A stretch of 64,000 nt of DNA from Ephydatia muelleri (GCA_013339895.1 JABACO010000002.1:11883610-11947609); one strand, 5' to 3'; shown: positions 33,409 through 47,355, counted from the first letter of the stretch. A program made the numbers and translations. Notes: generated by a model from the sequence alone, not told the origin.

Positions 33409-33746
33409 ATTGACCAGCTGGACATTGTATCCTAGGACCCGGCGTCCGCACCCAGTCCTATAGGATATAGTGTCTGGTCGGTCAATATCCTAGGATATTA
33501 ATTAAGGATAGTCAGCAAAATTACACATCACAAAATAGAATTGAAAAATATATATCTGTGAGCACCTATTTGCACGCGTATGTATATTCATATATAGTCA
33601 ACGGGTGAAAGAAGTTGAGCATTGAATCTTTACACCGCTGGTTTTTAGTGCAACAGGAGGAATGGCTCATGAGTGTTCAACATTTTACAGGCGTTTAGCA
33701 GACGTAATTTCCATCAAGCAGAACAAACCTTATTCCCTTGTAGTTC

Positions 33747-34321
33747 GTCATGGTGACTTGTGTTCAAATCTGTGGTGTGTGATAAGTCTAATCAGTTTTA
33801 AAACTAACGTTGTTCATTACGTAAGAGAGTGAGCAGTTTCACCGCGCTTGCAACTGGGCATGACTTGTGACAATAATACCACCTAATTCTCAGATCTAAA
33901 TGTAATGTTGAGATAATCTTCAAGTGTCAGTGAATTCATATCTGGTTGTTTCATGCAAATTTATACAGTTTGTAAAAAAAATATTTGGTGTTGTAGGTGG
34001 GTGTACTGTTGAGTAGCTTTGAAAAAGATTCACATGCTTCCTGTTAGAGCTTAGTTTTTTTATGCTAGTCATTGCGTGTTTCAAAAGTATTATTCTCATG
34101 CAATGGAAGCAATCTGCTTGTATGCCTGTTTGTCACTAAAGAGAATGTCACTTTGTCATGGAAGGATGACAACAAAAATACCAAACAAGGGTTTTTAACT
34201 GCTTGAGTGAAGTTGTTGGCTCATCCTTCCATGACAAAGTGACATTCTCTCTAGGTAACGTTGGTTTTAAAACTGATTAGACTTAGCACACACCACAGAT
34301 TTGAACACAAGTCACCATGAC
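33747..34321. mobile_element. Right-arm copy of the MITE-like element
   Basis: Same nested inverted repeats as at 18195-18770, in mirror position. Confidence 0.65.
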
Positions 34322-35589
34322 ACACAAATACACATACATACCAGATGAGAGCCATATCTACAGTTCCTATGACATTGAATACTGTTGAAAAGAATGCTCA
34401 AACAGTTCGGCACTTCTTTTCACACACACATCGGTAACTAAACAGCACACTAAGAAGCCTTAGGCTTCAATATTAGTAGGAGCTATAGGCAGTATACACG
34501 TGGCTTCTCTAGTATTACGGGCATACACCAGTTAGCTATTAATGTAGAGCTAGCTGGAAGGATCTATAGTTTGCTTGATGCATGGACTGCACTATGCATG
34601 TGTGCGTGTACCCGTACGTGAACTGTATGCCAATAGGCACCCAGTCGTTCGTGCCTTTAACTAAACAACCATTTGCATCGAAGACATTCTCCAGTGTGGT
34701 TTTGTACTACGTAAGGTGAATCTCGATCTCGTCCACAACACGTAGCAAGAACGCTAATTTGTGCGCACCGCCTGTATGAATGACCTATACGGTCGGGCGT
34801 ATTTTTTTTTTACGAAGAGGTAGTAATGCAGCTAGTTTTTTCTAAAAGCGAAAGATAAGCAGACGCAGGTACGGCTATTTACTAGTATCTATGATTTCAC
34901 AAGGATTGGGCTATTCGCTGAATAAACAATTAAGAATTAAGCAATTCGAGGACGAATGTGGGGTGGGGCTCAGTAGCACGTGATAATGTGCAAGTGAAGG
35001 GGTGGAGCTAATATGGTGCGTTAATGTGGCGGTCACTAGTCTTGGAACTTGTGCGCTGCGTAACCGAGGTGAAAATAGTTGAAAAAAAATTGTTTTGGCT
35101 TCGAAACGGTGTCTAAACATGATTTCACTTTTAAAAGTTGTTAGTTGTTGTGTTTATTAAAGTTAATTAATCATCGTTAATAACTTGTAGTAAAATTATT
35201 TGCCTAACCTCAAGTTGTTAGTTTCTTCATACTCCTATCATTATTCCCGTTCAAAAGCATTGCGTTCTTTCGTGGACACCCGGTATTAATGTACATTATG
35301 CATGCATGTACCTGTATGATAACATTTTCTAACTGATAAAGAAAGTTTGTCCTAGGTAGGATAAAATACATTCATGCATGTATGTATAGGATAAAACATG
35401 TAAGGTAGTTTCCTAGGGTAGGATGAACTATACCAGGGTAGGATAATTGTACTAGGACTCATTCCCTCCATGAGGTTTGAATTTTGATAACCACAGGTAC
35501 GTGTATATACATGCAGTGTGATTTGAACTAAGAAATGAAATCAATTTCTTTTTCTCCCAGCTGCATGCATCAGATAATCAGATGTACAG

Positions 35590-35668
35590 TGTGTGTGTGT
35601 GTGTGTGTGTGAGTGGGTTGTGTGTGTGTGTGTGTGTGTGTTGTGTGGTTTGTGTGTGTGTGTGTGGT

Positions 35669-35699
<31 letters not shown>

Positions 35700-35727
35700 T
35701 GGTGTTTGTGTGTGCTGTGTGTGTGTA
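35590..35727. repeat. Ragged TG microsatellite (right arm)
   Basis: Partner of the clean CA tract at 16758-16917, but broken by many TT and GG errors, as expected for low-quality consensus. Confidence 0.9.
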
Positions 35728-36104
35728 ATTCAAAGAGGCTTTTTTTCCGATTCATGTCTGTGGTATATTGCTGGCAAGTCCATGGAACGGAAGCTTGGAG
35801 CATTAGGGTGGAAAACCCTTACATCAAAATAAGCATCCTGACCACGATTCCAAAAACGCTTGGCACGTACATGTATATCGAGACGTGAATTTTCATCAGT
35901 GTTGGCAGATTTGTGGTGAAAGCCTTCACCATTCAGTGGTTGTAAGTGAGGTTCAATGGCAACATTATGGCATACTTCTGACAATAAGGAAGCAGTGAGA
36001 TCTCGTTTCTCATTATGGCGAATTGTCGAAAAGCCGCCCAAATTGCATGGTCAAAAGAGAATGACATACATACATACAGGTGTACATAATGATGGCACAT
36101 TTGG
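35728..36104 (-). mobile_element. Right-arm copy of the nuclease-like retroelement fragment
   Basis: Reverse-complement copy of 16380-16756 encoding the same residues ([29 protein letters not shown]). Confidence 0.5.
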
Positions 36105-37542
36105 GAGACTCCAGCCATACTCCTGATACTTTTAATTCATCTAGTCTTCAAGGGCAATTAAAAACGGATTGCACGTACGTGCATGTCATTATTCCTTCCC
36201 CCTCCCCCAGCTGCACGCGCACACATGACTGTATGATACAGTACATACACAAATACATACGTGCAATCACAATCACACAACGCACACATGACTGTATGAA
36301 ACAGTACATACACAAATACCCGGTGCATACGCACAGTCACAATCACACAACGCACACACGCACCACACGCGCACAAACACACATACACAGACTCGCAAAC
36401 GAACACACATGCACACACCCACACACAAAACGCACACCACACACAACACACACACACACAACACAAACACCAACACCACACATACGCACAAACGCGGATA
36501 ACGCCAAAACATCATCCGAGATCAGTTGCTGGGATTTTAAAAGCACCTGACGTAATTCTATCATACTAATTTAATAATATACATGTACATGTCAATTTAC
36601 ATAATGAAGTACCATATATGGTAAGTAATCTGCATGGTACTAGATTTTCTTTTTCTGTAGCGTTATAGGTAGTAATGTGGTGTCAATGAACTGCATGTGG
36701 CTGAAGCAGTAGAAGTATCTATCCTTTTCGGAGATCTAAGAAGCCAAGGTATTTGCTGCCAGCTCAGTCGTAAATGTCAGTGTTTGCAATTAGATATACA
36801 GTGACGATTGATTGAACGCTTCACAAAAACAGAGTCTTCCATCCTTTTGTCAGTTGATCCTTGTATAAAGCGTCTTGTCACGCACGACGCGTTCTAAACG
36901 ACTGATTTATACCTCAGGATGGCAATGGGACGAGAAAAATTAAACGCCTTGCCCTCGCATATCCAGCGCTCTTATTGTTGCGTTATGCATTCAGTATTAT
37001 ATACTTTATTAGTTGTTAAATCATAGAAACCGCCCCCGTACTTCCCTACAATAACCTAGGATACGGACACATTTGTTCTATGAATATAAGATGAAAAACA
37101 TGAATAATAATAATACACACATTTTCTTCAGTGCTTTTTCCCTAATGAAGCAGCGAGTACAATCTCTGTTTTAAATGTAGCTCACCCCACAGGCAATAGA
37201 TCATGAATTTGTCAGGAAATACATGAAAGTGTATGCACTGGATACTACTGCGTGACATAATTATAACGATCGATAGGCTTAAGCTGTTTGATATTGTTAG
37301 GTCTTACCTACATTTACATGTACTGAAAAGATCGTTATCATTCACTGCTTATAACTGTGAGTAATGTACATATAATGTGACACAAAACTTTGTTCTCTTA
37401 CACGTTCGAGGCATATATTATCTGTATCTAAGTGCACTCAAATGTCTGTCTGCCGGCTTTACAAAAATGCATTGCAAAATTAAATAGTGTCAAACCAAAT
37501 GCCTGATCTCAGTATATATACAGAAGGATGTTCCATGCCTCA
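36105..37542. other. Right-arm intergenic DNA
   Basis: Mirror of 14932-16379 with a ragged CA-rich tract (36340-36485). No gene seen. Confidence 0.6.
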
Positions 37543-40500
37543 CTATATTGCTACGGAGTTGCTAATTGAAGAACACGTGTACTTGAGGCACGCTTGACTG
37601 CATTTGCCGATTCCAATGTTATGGCATTGATAGTACTTAACTAGTTCTACGATACTGTTGAATACCTAGTAATAGAAAGAAAACAATAAAATACATATGT
37701 GGATTAAACAATACACATGTCACATCTGATCAAATTCGATGTTACTATTAGGTTGACCTAAAAGTGGCTTCGGGAGATAGGCACCGAACCCAACTCTGCA
37801 TACATCAGAGTTACTACATGCAAGCAAAAAGAAACTATTAATTCAGTAATGAAGAAGGGGAACCCCACAACTATCCTCTCTCCCCCTCTCCTCTCTCTCT
37901 CTCTCTCTCACATCTCTCTCTCTCTCTCTCTCCTCTAGCTCTCTCTCAACTCATCTCTCTCCTCTTCTCTCTCTCTCTCTCTGCTATAACAGTTCAGATC
38001 CTTTAATGCATCTAAGATAAGACTTGATATTGAAAGATTTTCCTTAGCCCGTTTTATTCCATGTGATAAGATCCAAGGACTGAGAGCTTTATAAATATAC
38101 ATCTGTAGGCAAAATCTAACACTATTGATCTGGGAGGGCAAAGAACCAGTCATGACACTATCCGCCAAAATGCCAATTTATTTTCCAATGGCTATAAAAG
38201 TTCATAGAATATATATATTCATGGTTAAGCTCTTAAATGGCATGACTCAGTAATCTGTGGCATGCAATACTCCCTTCTTCACTAGTGCAACTTTCTTTAT
38301 CTCTGCTGCATATGTGCTTACCTTGTGGTTGTCTAATGTGTAGTATCCATTATGGAGCGATATACTGGGAAGGAGGTGTGTGGAGGATAGACTAGAGCAC
38401 TGGCAGTGATGCTATGTGGAGATGGCCTACCGCAAGTGGGAGAGCATTCGATCATAGTATAACGACAGAGTATATTGCCCTGGTATCGAAGTGCTTTCTC
38501 TCATGAGGTATGTCCCATCCTGAGTGCAAGATGAAACAATGGGTTATTACATTGCATGTTAATTAAAATGCTATGATCTTTTGACATTCCCTTTCATACA
38601 TTCTCATATGAATTAGCTTTGCTAGGTAATGTTTGTACTTTAAATTTGGATAATTAGAGTTTGATATGCATTGATTTTAAATCATGATAATATTGAATTG
38701 CTCGAATTGCATGATACATATGCACAACCTTTGTGCAGAACAATTCTTTGTACCTGCAGCACATTTTGAGTGGATCTGACATGCTAAAATGTATATCAAA
38801 GTTGGTCAAAAAATTAATCCAATCTTCAGCATCATCAAATAAATATTTATGTGCATCTTATGTCATAAATCTAACTGCAAAGTCTTTCCAACATACTTTT
38901 TTTTGTGCACTTAAAATTTCTTCTGCAGCAACGACATCAATGTTGCTATGAAACCATGGGTACCCATTGAGTGGTGGTTCCACTGGAACTTCATAAAAGG
39001 CACCTTCATAAATGGTACCTTCATTGCAACTTTATTGGAGATAAAAATACAAGCAGTTATATTGTGATGATAAATTTCATTGAACCAATAAGTACAGATG
39101 GTATCATCATTGCAAAGGGCAGGAAGTTTTGCAATTAGTTACCACTTTACCTTTTAGGCGTATGATATGAAAAACCCATTACAGTATATCACTTACTCAG
39201 GTACAGGTATATTGTCATCCTCTGATTTTCCCTCAGCCATTGTAGCATTTGCTATGCCTTTTTTGGTGTCACTTTCACTTTCATCTTTGTGCACTGATGT
39301 GTTTTCCAATTCATCTTCTGTCTGATACTCGATTGCTTCATAACTATTCTGAGATAGCTGTATGGATTAGAGGGAATGGGGCAGGAACAGTGTAGTTGTG
39401 TTTAGAAAATAATCAGAGTATCTGCTATGATGCCACTTGTACTTTAAGGATTGAAATCAAATATACTCCGAAGCGTCTGTACACTAATCCGAGCCCTTGT
39501 TAAAGAACGTGCCATTTTATCTCTAGCATTTGATGTGTCTGCTTCAATACAAAAAGCATGGAATTTTTAACACGGAGAATTCAAAGATTTGGTCAATTAC
39601 GTTCATTAAGATATAACTACATAAATGCATACAAGATAGATATTACGAAACAATCATCTAATAATTTTGCGTACACGTTATTTATTCGCTTGCAAGGCGA
39701 CTATTGAATGAAATGCTTTTATCATACATTCATCCTATTTTTCAAATACGTAACTGTAGTTTCTGCAGAGCAAGCAAGTTGTCCATCTTATTTTATTTTA
39801 TTGTGAACACTTACGCCGCGTATGCTGCACTCCAATACAATAATACTGGAACTGGCTATTAATAGCTTTTCAGTACTTCATATCCTGCTAATCTATGTAC
39901 TTTGCGCGTGGTTACAATGTGCAAGTATAGTAACTTATACATTATCTTTCACGTCTCCTTCTACGTTTATCTTGCTGCTCTTGTCGACGTTGCACTCCTC
40001 AAGAGCTGCGCATCCGGCTTGGCCGTCTACTTCAGTCACCTCGTGCCCCTCAGTAAGGTTTTGCTTCGGAATAACGTCATTTCGTTGAGTAGGGTCTTGT
40101 CGTTGTTCAGTGTCTTTCTCTTGAGTGGCAGCCTCCTCTGGATACTCCAGTGACGCGTCCTCGATATCTTCGTAGTCACTTGATCGTGGGGACACTTTTC
40201 CATCCTTAACACATTTAAATGATTAAGGTTCATAATACTTTTGATCACACACGTTTACCAATGCTCGAAAAAATTAATTAATTAACCATCGTCCCTAATG
40301 GTCACGGCCTTGCATAACGAAATGGCGCGAGTCATTGGCGGTGTATGCATTAAGCATTATCATAATGGTTCACGTGTGCATCTAAGGTTTATGCTACGAC
40401 TTCGCTGGTCGGAAACTGAATAGTACAGCTGGTAGTAATGGGCAAGCACTGGATGCTGTTCGACCAAAAAGTGCTCAAGTATTCAAAGTCACAGCTAGCA

Positions 40501-40792
40501 ATTTTCATAATAAACAGTTTGAGATAATAAAATGTTATAGACACAGGCTGTTATGCAATGCGTCTATATTATATACATTTCAACATGTGCAGGTGCACGT
40601 GTGCATTCGACTCACCTTATCCGATGGACTTGAATAGGCTGTAATGACAACACATGTTATTTGCTTATCATAACAAAAGCAATCATGCACTTACCCTCGG
40701 GTGGCGCAACACGCAATCATGCACTTACCCTCGGGTGGTGCAGACACGCGATGTTTTCTCATCAGTCATCAGGTGACGGCAACGGTCGAATG
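37543..40792 (-). pseudogene. Right-arm copy of exons 4-11 of the pseudokinase-SH2 gene
   Basis: Exon 11 (37665-37543) and exon 6 (about 40204-39941) are open and identical or nearly so to the left arm. Exon 4 (from 40792) has small deletions that break the frame. The kinase-domain exons 1-3 are absent because the arm stops at the gap, 28 bp beyond the exon 4 acceptor. This may be an allele or a real partial duplicate; it cannot encode the kinase-like domain as assembled. Confidence 0.8.
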
Positions 40793-40820
40793 CTTTGGAG
40801 CAAAAATAAAATTATTATGT

Positions 40821-41820
40821 NNNNNNNNNNNNNNNNNNNNNNNNNNNNNNNNNNNNNNNNNNNNNNNNNNNNNNNNNNNNNNNNNNNNNNNNNNNNNNNN
40901 NNNNNNNNNNNNNNNNNNNNNNNNNNNNNNNNNNNNNNNNNNNNNNNNNNNNNNNNNNNNNNNNNNNNNNNNNNNNNNNNNNNNNNNNNNNNNNNNNNNN
41001 NNNNNNNNNNNNNNNNNNNNNNNNNNNNNNNNNNNNNNNNNNNNNNNNNNNNNNNNNNNNNNNNNNNNNNNNNNNNNNNNNNNNNNNNNNNNNNNNNNNN
41101 NNNNNNNNNNNNNNNNNNNNNNNNNNNNNNNNNNNNNNNNNNNNNNNNNNNNNNNNNNNNNNNNNNNNNNNNNNNNNNNNNNNNNNNNNNNNNNNNNNNN
41201 NNNNNNNNNNNNNNNNNNNNNNNNNNNNNNNNNNNNNNNNNNNNNNNNNNNNNNNNNNNNNNNNNNNNNNNNNNNNNNNNNNNNNNNNNNNNNNNNNNNN
41301 NNNNNNNNNNNNNNNNNNNNNNNNNNNNNNNNNNNNNNNNNNNNNNNNNNNNNNNNNNNNNNNNNNNNNNNNNNNNNNNNNNNNNNNNNNNNNNNNNNNN
41401 NNNNNNNNNNNNNNNNNNNNNNNNNNNNNNNNNNNNNNNNNNNNNNNNNNNNNNNNNNNNNNNNNNNNNNNNNNNNNNNNNNNNNNNNNNNNNNNNNNNN
41501 NNNNNNNNNNNNNNNNNNNNNNNNNNNNNNNNNNNNNNNNNNNNNNNNNNNNNNNNNNNNNNNNNNNNNNNNNNNNNNNNNNNNNNNNNNNNNNNNNNNN
41601 NNNNNNNNNNNNNNNNNNNNNNNNNNNNNNNNNNNNNNNNNNNNNNNNNNNNNNNNNNNNNNNNNNNNNNNNNNNNNNNNNNNNNNNNNNNNNNNNNNNN
41701 NNNNNNNNNNNNNNNNNNNNNNNNNNNNNNNNNNNNNNNNNNNNNNNNNNNNNNNNNNNNNNNNNNNNNNNNNNNNNNNNNNNNNNNNNNNNNNNNNNNN
41801 NNNNNNNNNNNNNNNNNNNN
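40821..41820. other. Assembly gap, exactly 1000 N
   Basis: A run of 1000 N marks a scaffold join. Orientation and distance across it are not proven by sequence. Confidence 1.
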
Positions 41821-44800
41821 AAATAAATGTCCTGGGGGGGTATGGTGTAGAGGCTTTATGTCCTGGGGGGATACCTTGATATTAGTCATCAGTAGGGGTG
41901 TACAATTATATTATGGAATAGCCCAATTTTGGGTAGGCCCTACGCCCCAAAATTTTGAAATGTTCGGTAGTCCCATAGCAACGAGCCAGACAATCGATGC
42001 ACCTTTGGAATGCGCTATACATAAAGCACACGATGTATAAAAAACACCTAAAAACCTTACTTTCGTTTAGAATCACCTATGAACGTTATAAAACAACATA
42101 TAATCCACGTGACCGACATGCAACGACTGATCGTTCTGGCGTTCGAAAACACTCGACCTAAGATTGGCTTACACGGACGATGTGGGCTTAAAAAATGATA
42201 GCTACCCTCTGGAAGTTGTCTGGGCGCAACATTCAAGCTAAACTACATAGAAAATGCTACCTATATCTTTCCAAGACTAAGACTAACGAATTTTTTGAAG
42301 CGGTTTTCAAGCTTTTGGAAATCTACCATTTCTATGGGTGATACGCCATTTTTATGGGTGAGATTCGTTGTACATGTGTGGCTATATGTATGCGTTGTAG
42401 CATAGATATTAGAGTAGACTCTAATATCTATGGTTATAGCGTCTCCAGACTTTTTAATCTTAATCAAAGGGCTATTTATTATGGTTCATGTGTTTAAAGC
42501 TGTAATTCTCTCTTAATTCTTCCTTTTCTTTTAGATGTGGTATAGCTGCACGGCACGTGCAATGCAAATTAAGTATGCATTTTAAATTCTGCACCTTTAC
42601 TATACTTTCTAGACATGTTGTTCAAGTGACGTAATAGGTCTACATTCACTTTCCAATGACCATAGCCATGAAAGTGGTCAACTGCTGCAAAACTGCTTCA
42701 GATTGCTTACAGTGTAGCTAGGTGAACGTTGTACAGCTGAAACCTTTGAAACTGTACAAAAGATTGGTTCTCTAGTTCTAGATCTAGAGTGTCACATAGC
42801 TCTTCCAACATTCCTGCTAGATGGATAAACCTATTTAAGTATTATGCATTTGAGTATAGTAGCTTGAAATCATGACTAACGTTGTACCCGTGTGATTTGG
42901 ATGTCAAAGATTGGGTTCAAAGATGCAGTTGTGAGTGTTGGGCTGTTTTCTGACTCCATCATATTGATGATGGTAATTGTGGATTGAGTCTAGGGGTCTG
43001 AATGGAGTGTGGTCCCATGTGCCAAGAGAGGTGGTCCATTTCGTTGTGGGTTTAGGTAATACAAGCATGGATGTGATCCTGTCATATACATGTATAAGAT
43101 ATCACAATCGAGCTAATAATGATTTACATACCACAAATTGCAGAGAATTGATATATCTTGGATAGGAACTTGAAATCACCATGACTGTATACTGCTTGTG
43201 TTACTTGTGTCATGCACACTTGAGCATCTCATTGTAAAATAAGGTACACATCCAAGTCATCCCTTGTAGGTGTTAACTTGCTCCTTGTATAACCCAAGGG
43301 CTACATGCAAGTTAGTGGAGCTATGACCAGCCTCAAAACATGCACACATGTGTTGCTCACTGAGTAGGGAGCAGCAATATCATGACCTGGAAGTTCATCT
43401 GGAAGGCTCCTCCTCCTTCTCATCCTTTCCCCCCCCCCCCCGAGTATTATCCAGATCCCACTAGCTGGTATAACGCCATTGTGCCAGATCAGCCTGCCAG
43501 ATTTGTGCAAAACATTAGGAGTCATGTGGTTTATGGTAATCAATGAGAGGTTGCATAAACCAGTTCCGGTCATTCTCCTTCAACAGCTCAACAACCTAGT
43601 GGATCATGTCAGGAATGAACATCAGATCGGAGCTCAGTCCTCAAAGCTCCTCTCTACCAAAAGGTAGTGGGAAGGAAATGGAGCAAGTTCTCATTTTAGG
43701 TTTACTCCTACAGCCTCCCTAGAGGTATGGTGCATGCATTTTCTTCTCACATGCCAGGGCACTGCTTGTTGCTTTCAGCCACGTGGGAAAGACATTTACA
43801 TCTCATTTGACAGCTACATGGATGGTATCACTGTAATGCATTATACCTTCCATAGGCCCTTCTAACCATTTACAGATTATTGTAAGGCCTGCTATACTCG
43901 CTGGTCCAATTGTTTTCTCAGCAGAGATGCCAGCCATTTTTACCAAGGCCCTCTGTTGCTCTGAAGGAGTGCAAATGGCCCCCACCACTTCGATTGCTCT
44001 GCAACTTTTTGATTTGAGGGTTGGTTCCTGAACACACAAGAGTGGTAGAGCAAAAGTGGTAAACACTGAGTGTTGTTGACACTGAATACACATAAGTTTC
44101 CACCAGAAGCAAGTTATTGGATGATGACCCTCTTCAGTAAACCAGCTGCTGCTATCTTTTCACTAGAGAGTATAAGCAACTGAACATTTGTGTCTCCATT
44201 AACTCCAGTCCCTCATGTCTGTATTACAGCTCATACAGTGTACCAAAACATCCTTTAATAACTTAGTATCAGGTCCAAAGCTTACTGAAAGAGTCTGTTT
44301 TTGTTATTCAACAATCTGTAGTGCCTTTTATGTTTTGACATTTTGGTCCAACCGATACAGTTGCCATGCAGCACACTGGCATGTGTCGTACATTGAGTGG
44401 TTGGTAACAACAGCCTCACTGTACTGACCTTGCAGTTTTTCACAGCAGCCAAAGATTGGTTTCTGATAGTAGTGGTGTTGGAATAGGATGCTCTGGTGAG
44501 ATGACTGGATGAGGCTTTGTTAGTGATCAACCTAAATGAGATTAGGTTTTACACCTGGGATGCAACCTCTCAGTAGTTAGTCTGGCCCTTTTGGGTTGTC
44601 ACCTTTTGCACTGGCATGAAATTGCTCACACATCTGTACAGGTGCAGTTTAGTGACATGTTCCCCACTATACACATTTACCTTGCATTCCTGAATAGAAT
44701 ACTTCTCACACTGGACCAGAACAGCAGTCCAGTGATGCAGTTTATTCTTCTTAGCACTTATCACTCTGTCCAACGCCAGATTGCAACATATACTCATGCT

Positions 44801-45449
44801 CTGGATGCACATGTATGTGTGGATCATCATAACTAGTGTCACCAAAGGCTGTCTGTCTCAGTGCAGCATTTTTGTAAATTGATACATATATGTATATGCA
44901 TGTACTTTTTGTTCTAGCGCTTGCCAAACGTTGGCCCTACACATGAAATGCTGCTGCACTTGTTTCGTGTGATACTCAATTCCTATGTATTGATTCAGCA
45001 ATGCCTGTATGTTTATTAACAAGCATTTTTTTATTCATAATAAACACAGATGGATTTCGGGTTTACAGAAAATTCGTTAGTTCTTCAGGTACGTGTTAAC
45101 GTGCTGTACCATGTGTGCCAATTGTCAAGATGACAAGTTTACACTCAGACTTCCAGAGGACCGTTGTAAGGAGGTTTCTGAACACCCCTCCATTATGTCT
45201 TCCGCGTGGCCTTATCTGCGCACGATTAATGTAGAGCATGCGTGACAATTGTTTAATATTCTAGACTCATGTAGAACGCTATTTAATGTATTGAAGAGTA
45301 CTAATAGCCGAGCGTTGGAACATTCACCAGCCATAATGAGGTCTTTATCTTTTAGTACCGTAATGTTCTAATTATAAACTTTATTTCAAGCCGCAAAACA
45401 GCCACCTGCTCAAACTCCACGGAATCTAATCAACGAAATAACGAACTAA
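41821..45449. other. Intergenic DNA, no gene recognised
   Basis: Starts with two copies of atgtcctgggggg (41827 and 41858). Open frames of 60-96 codons at 43301-43667, 43803-44112 and 44215-44845 overlap on both strands, lack recognisable motifs and have no convincing splice borders. A poly-C run lies at about 43430-43440. Confidence 0.45.
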
Positions 45450-45461
45450 GACGCCAGGGTC

Positions 45462-45513
45462 GGGGGGGGGGGGGGGGGGGGGGGCACGTGCCCCCCCCCC
45501 CCCCCCCCCCCCC
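45462..45513. repeat. Perfect poly-G / CACGTG / poly-C palindrome
   Basis: 23 G, then CACGTG, then 23 C, a perfect 52-bp palindrome. Run lengths may be affected by sequencing. Confidence 0.9.
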
Positions 45514-45719
45514 TTCCGTTCATCTAATTATATATTCATGTTACGTAATCGTACCGTGTAACTGCTGATGTAGCGTATGAAAGAAGTATTAACGCTTCGC
45601 AACCATTCAAAAGCGACCACGAAGGCTCTTCGCCTCACTGTATGACAAAAATGCATAAACTAGCTACATACTAGTATTAGTAGTACATGTACTTTCATGC
45701 TTTTGTATTAAGTTATAAG

Positions 45720-46616
45720 CAGTGCTGCCGCGATATGGTCTTTAGCCGATATCGCCTATATCGCGATATCGCGATATTGTATCGCGATAATTTTAAGTAT
45801 ATTCATCGAGCAAATTTGTCAATAACCATACAATTTTCATGCAAGTTGAGGTTGCGTTGTAGGGGTGGCGACACAAGAACAAACACATAAAATGCTATAG
45901 GGTGCGGGAGGGGGGGGGGGTGGGGGGGGGGGGGAGAGACACTGTATATTGGTACATATACCGGTATAGATGTACATGAATAGAGTATTGCCAAAATGGT
46001 ATCGGGAAGTATCTAGCTATGACTGTACCTTTAGAAAGGGCTTGCTCCACGGCATGAGTTATACACCAGAAACGAAATCATGCATGAAGTTACTTACTCG
46101 ACCGGCCGGATAAATACATTTTTGTAGCATAATATCACATGCAGGAAAGAATTTAAGAGAGGATTAAATCACTACGTGATTGAACATTAATGATATGCTT
46201 TCCGATCACATAATGATTCCAAAATGATTTTATGGTCGTGTTACGATATTATCTCCATAACCGTGAACTCTTCCGTGACAATATGTTAGGAAATTATGCA
46301 CGTACATATATAATATGGTGAAAAAAAGGTACTCATTATAATCGTTGAAATACTTACACGGGCGGCTGATTTTTATTTCGATGGGGGCGGTAAATCTACA
46401 GTATATATGTATACATGTACGCAGCACCGCAGCGGAATTCGAATGTATGTGTGCGGCACAACACTAGTTGCAGCTGCTCAATGACTTTTCGTATATTTTT
46501 ATCTTTCTCCGTCTATTCTTCCGTCTATCTCCGTATATCCCATGCACGTTTGTATCGCGATATGACTAAAAAAATATCGCGATATATAAAATAAATCGCA
46601 TATCGCGGCAGCCCTG
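45720..46616. mobile_element. Non-autonomous hAT-like MITE (897 bp)
   Basis: Ends CAGTGCTGCCGCGATATG and, reversed, CAGGGCTGCCGCGATATG are flanked by an exact 8-bp duplication gttataag (45712-45719 and 46617-46624). The CAG-type TIR and 8-bp target duplication are typical of hAT elements. Subterminal DNA is rich in tatcgcgata words in both orientations. No transposase frame. Confidence 0.8.
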
Positions 46617-46779
46617 GTTATAAGTACTAACTTTTCATTATTAATGTGTGTCAGTATTGCTATATTGCTCAAAGCTTCCGCGGGAGGGGGCACATCCCCT
46701 CCCGCACCCACCCCCTTCCTGCCCCCCCCCCCCCCCCCCCCCCCCCCCTTCCTAAATTCCTGGATCCGACCCTGGACGC

Positions 46780-47355
46780 TGGGTTGAGATCTTGAACTCG
46801 TTACTTAAGCTGTTCTTATGCGTAACTGTAGGAAATATAAGCTCACACACAAATGAACAAATATAGTATTCACGCGTAGTATACAATTCGAACGATATCC
46901 ACCAGATATTCTGGTACCACTCGAAGAGGGAGCCTGTGCGCATATCCAAAATAATCAGCATCACGATACAACCGCATCACTAACCTTGCGCTGCTCCACG
47001 GATATGGTCAATGTAAAATGTACACCATTCTTTCATTACGAAGTATTTGCTTACTTTTAGCTAAGCCGGAAAGATCGCTTTTAGTATGATGGGTCCATAT
47101 TTGAAAGACTATTCGCTAGCTAGCTAGCTAACACCCAATGCACTGCGCCATGATAGACCAACCCGCCTTTTATAATATCATTATTAATTTGCGCATGTGT
47201 CTGATTCAAATTAAAGCGCATTTTATATGGCCAGTGCATACCCGGATACCAACGGTAAGTTAAAATTGATGCATGCACTAAAATATATCTCACTCTTAAA
47301 ATTAAATCTAATTAAGTGCTGCTAGCCTTGTGCTGACTACCTGCATTTCTTCTAG
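46780..47355. other. Intergenic DNA
   Basis: No gene or repeat beyond short gctagctagcta words near 47120. Confidence 0.45.

Larger units (their letters stand above)
26395..40820 (-). repeat. Right arm of giant inverted repeat, ends at gap
   Basis: Reverse complement of 11633-26056. It contains many scattered 1-base indels, some base substitutions, at least one ~10-bp indel (near 30220 against 22310) and an ~80-bp segment missing from the left arm (about 27446-27525). It ends exactly where the N run begins. Confidence 0.95.
45455..46774. mobile_element. TIR element with poly-G/C ends, host of a nested element
   Basis: Ends are CAGGGTCGG (45455-45463) and its complement CCGACCCTG (46766-46774), flanked by the 5-bp direct repeat gacgc (45450-45454 and 46775-46779). 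Poly-G, poly-C and CACGTG/CACATC words lie just inside both ends. It has no coding capacity and is interrupted by the 897-bp element at 45720-46616. It is a non-autonomous DNA transposon of unassigned superfamily. Confidence 0.6.

Noticed and set aside
40661-42040. Long frames spanning the N run
   Set aside because: Artefacts of translating unknown bases.
43301-44845. Overlapping 60-96-codon frames on both strands
   Set aside because: No motif, no splice context, similar density on both strands; expected by chance.
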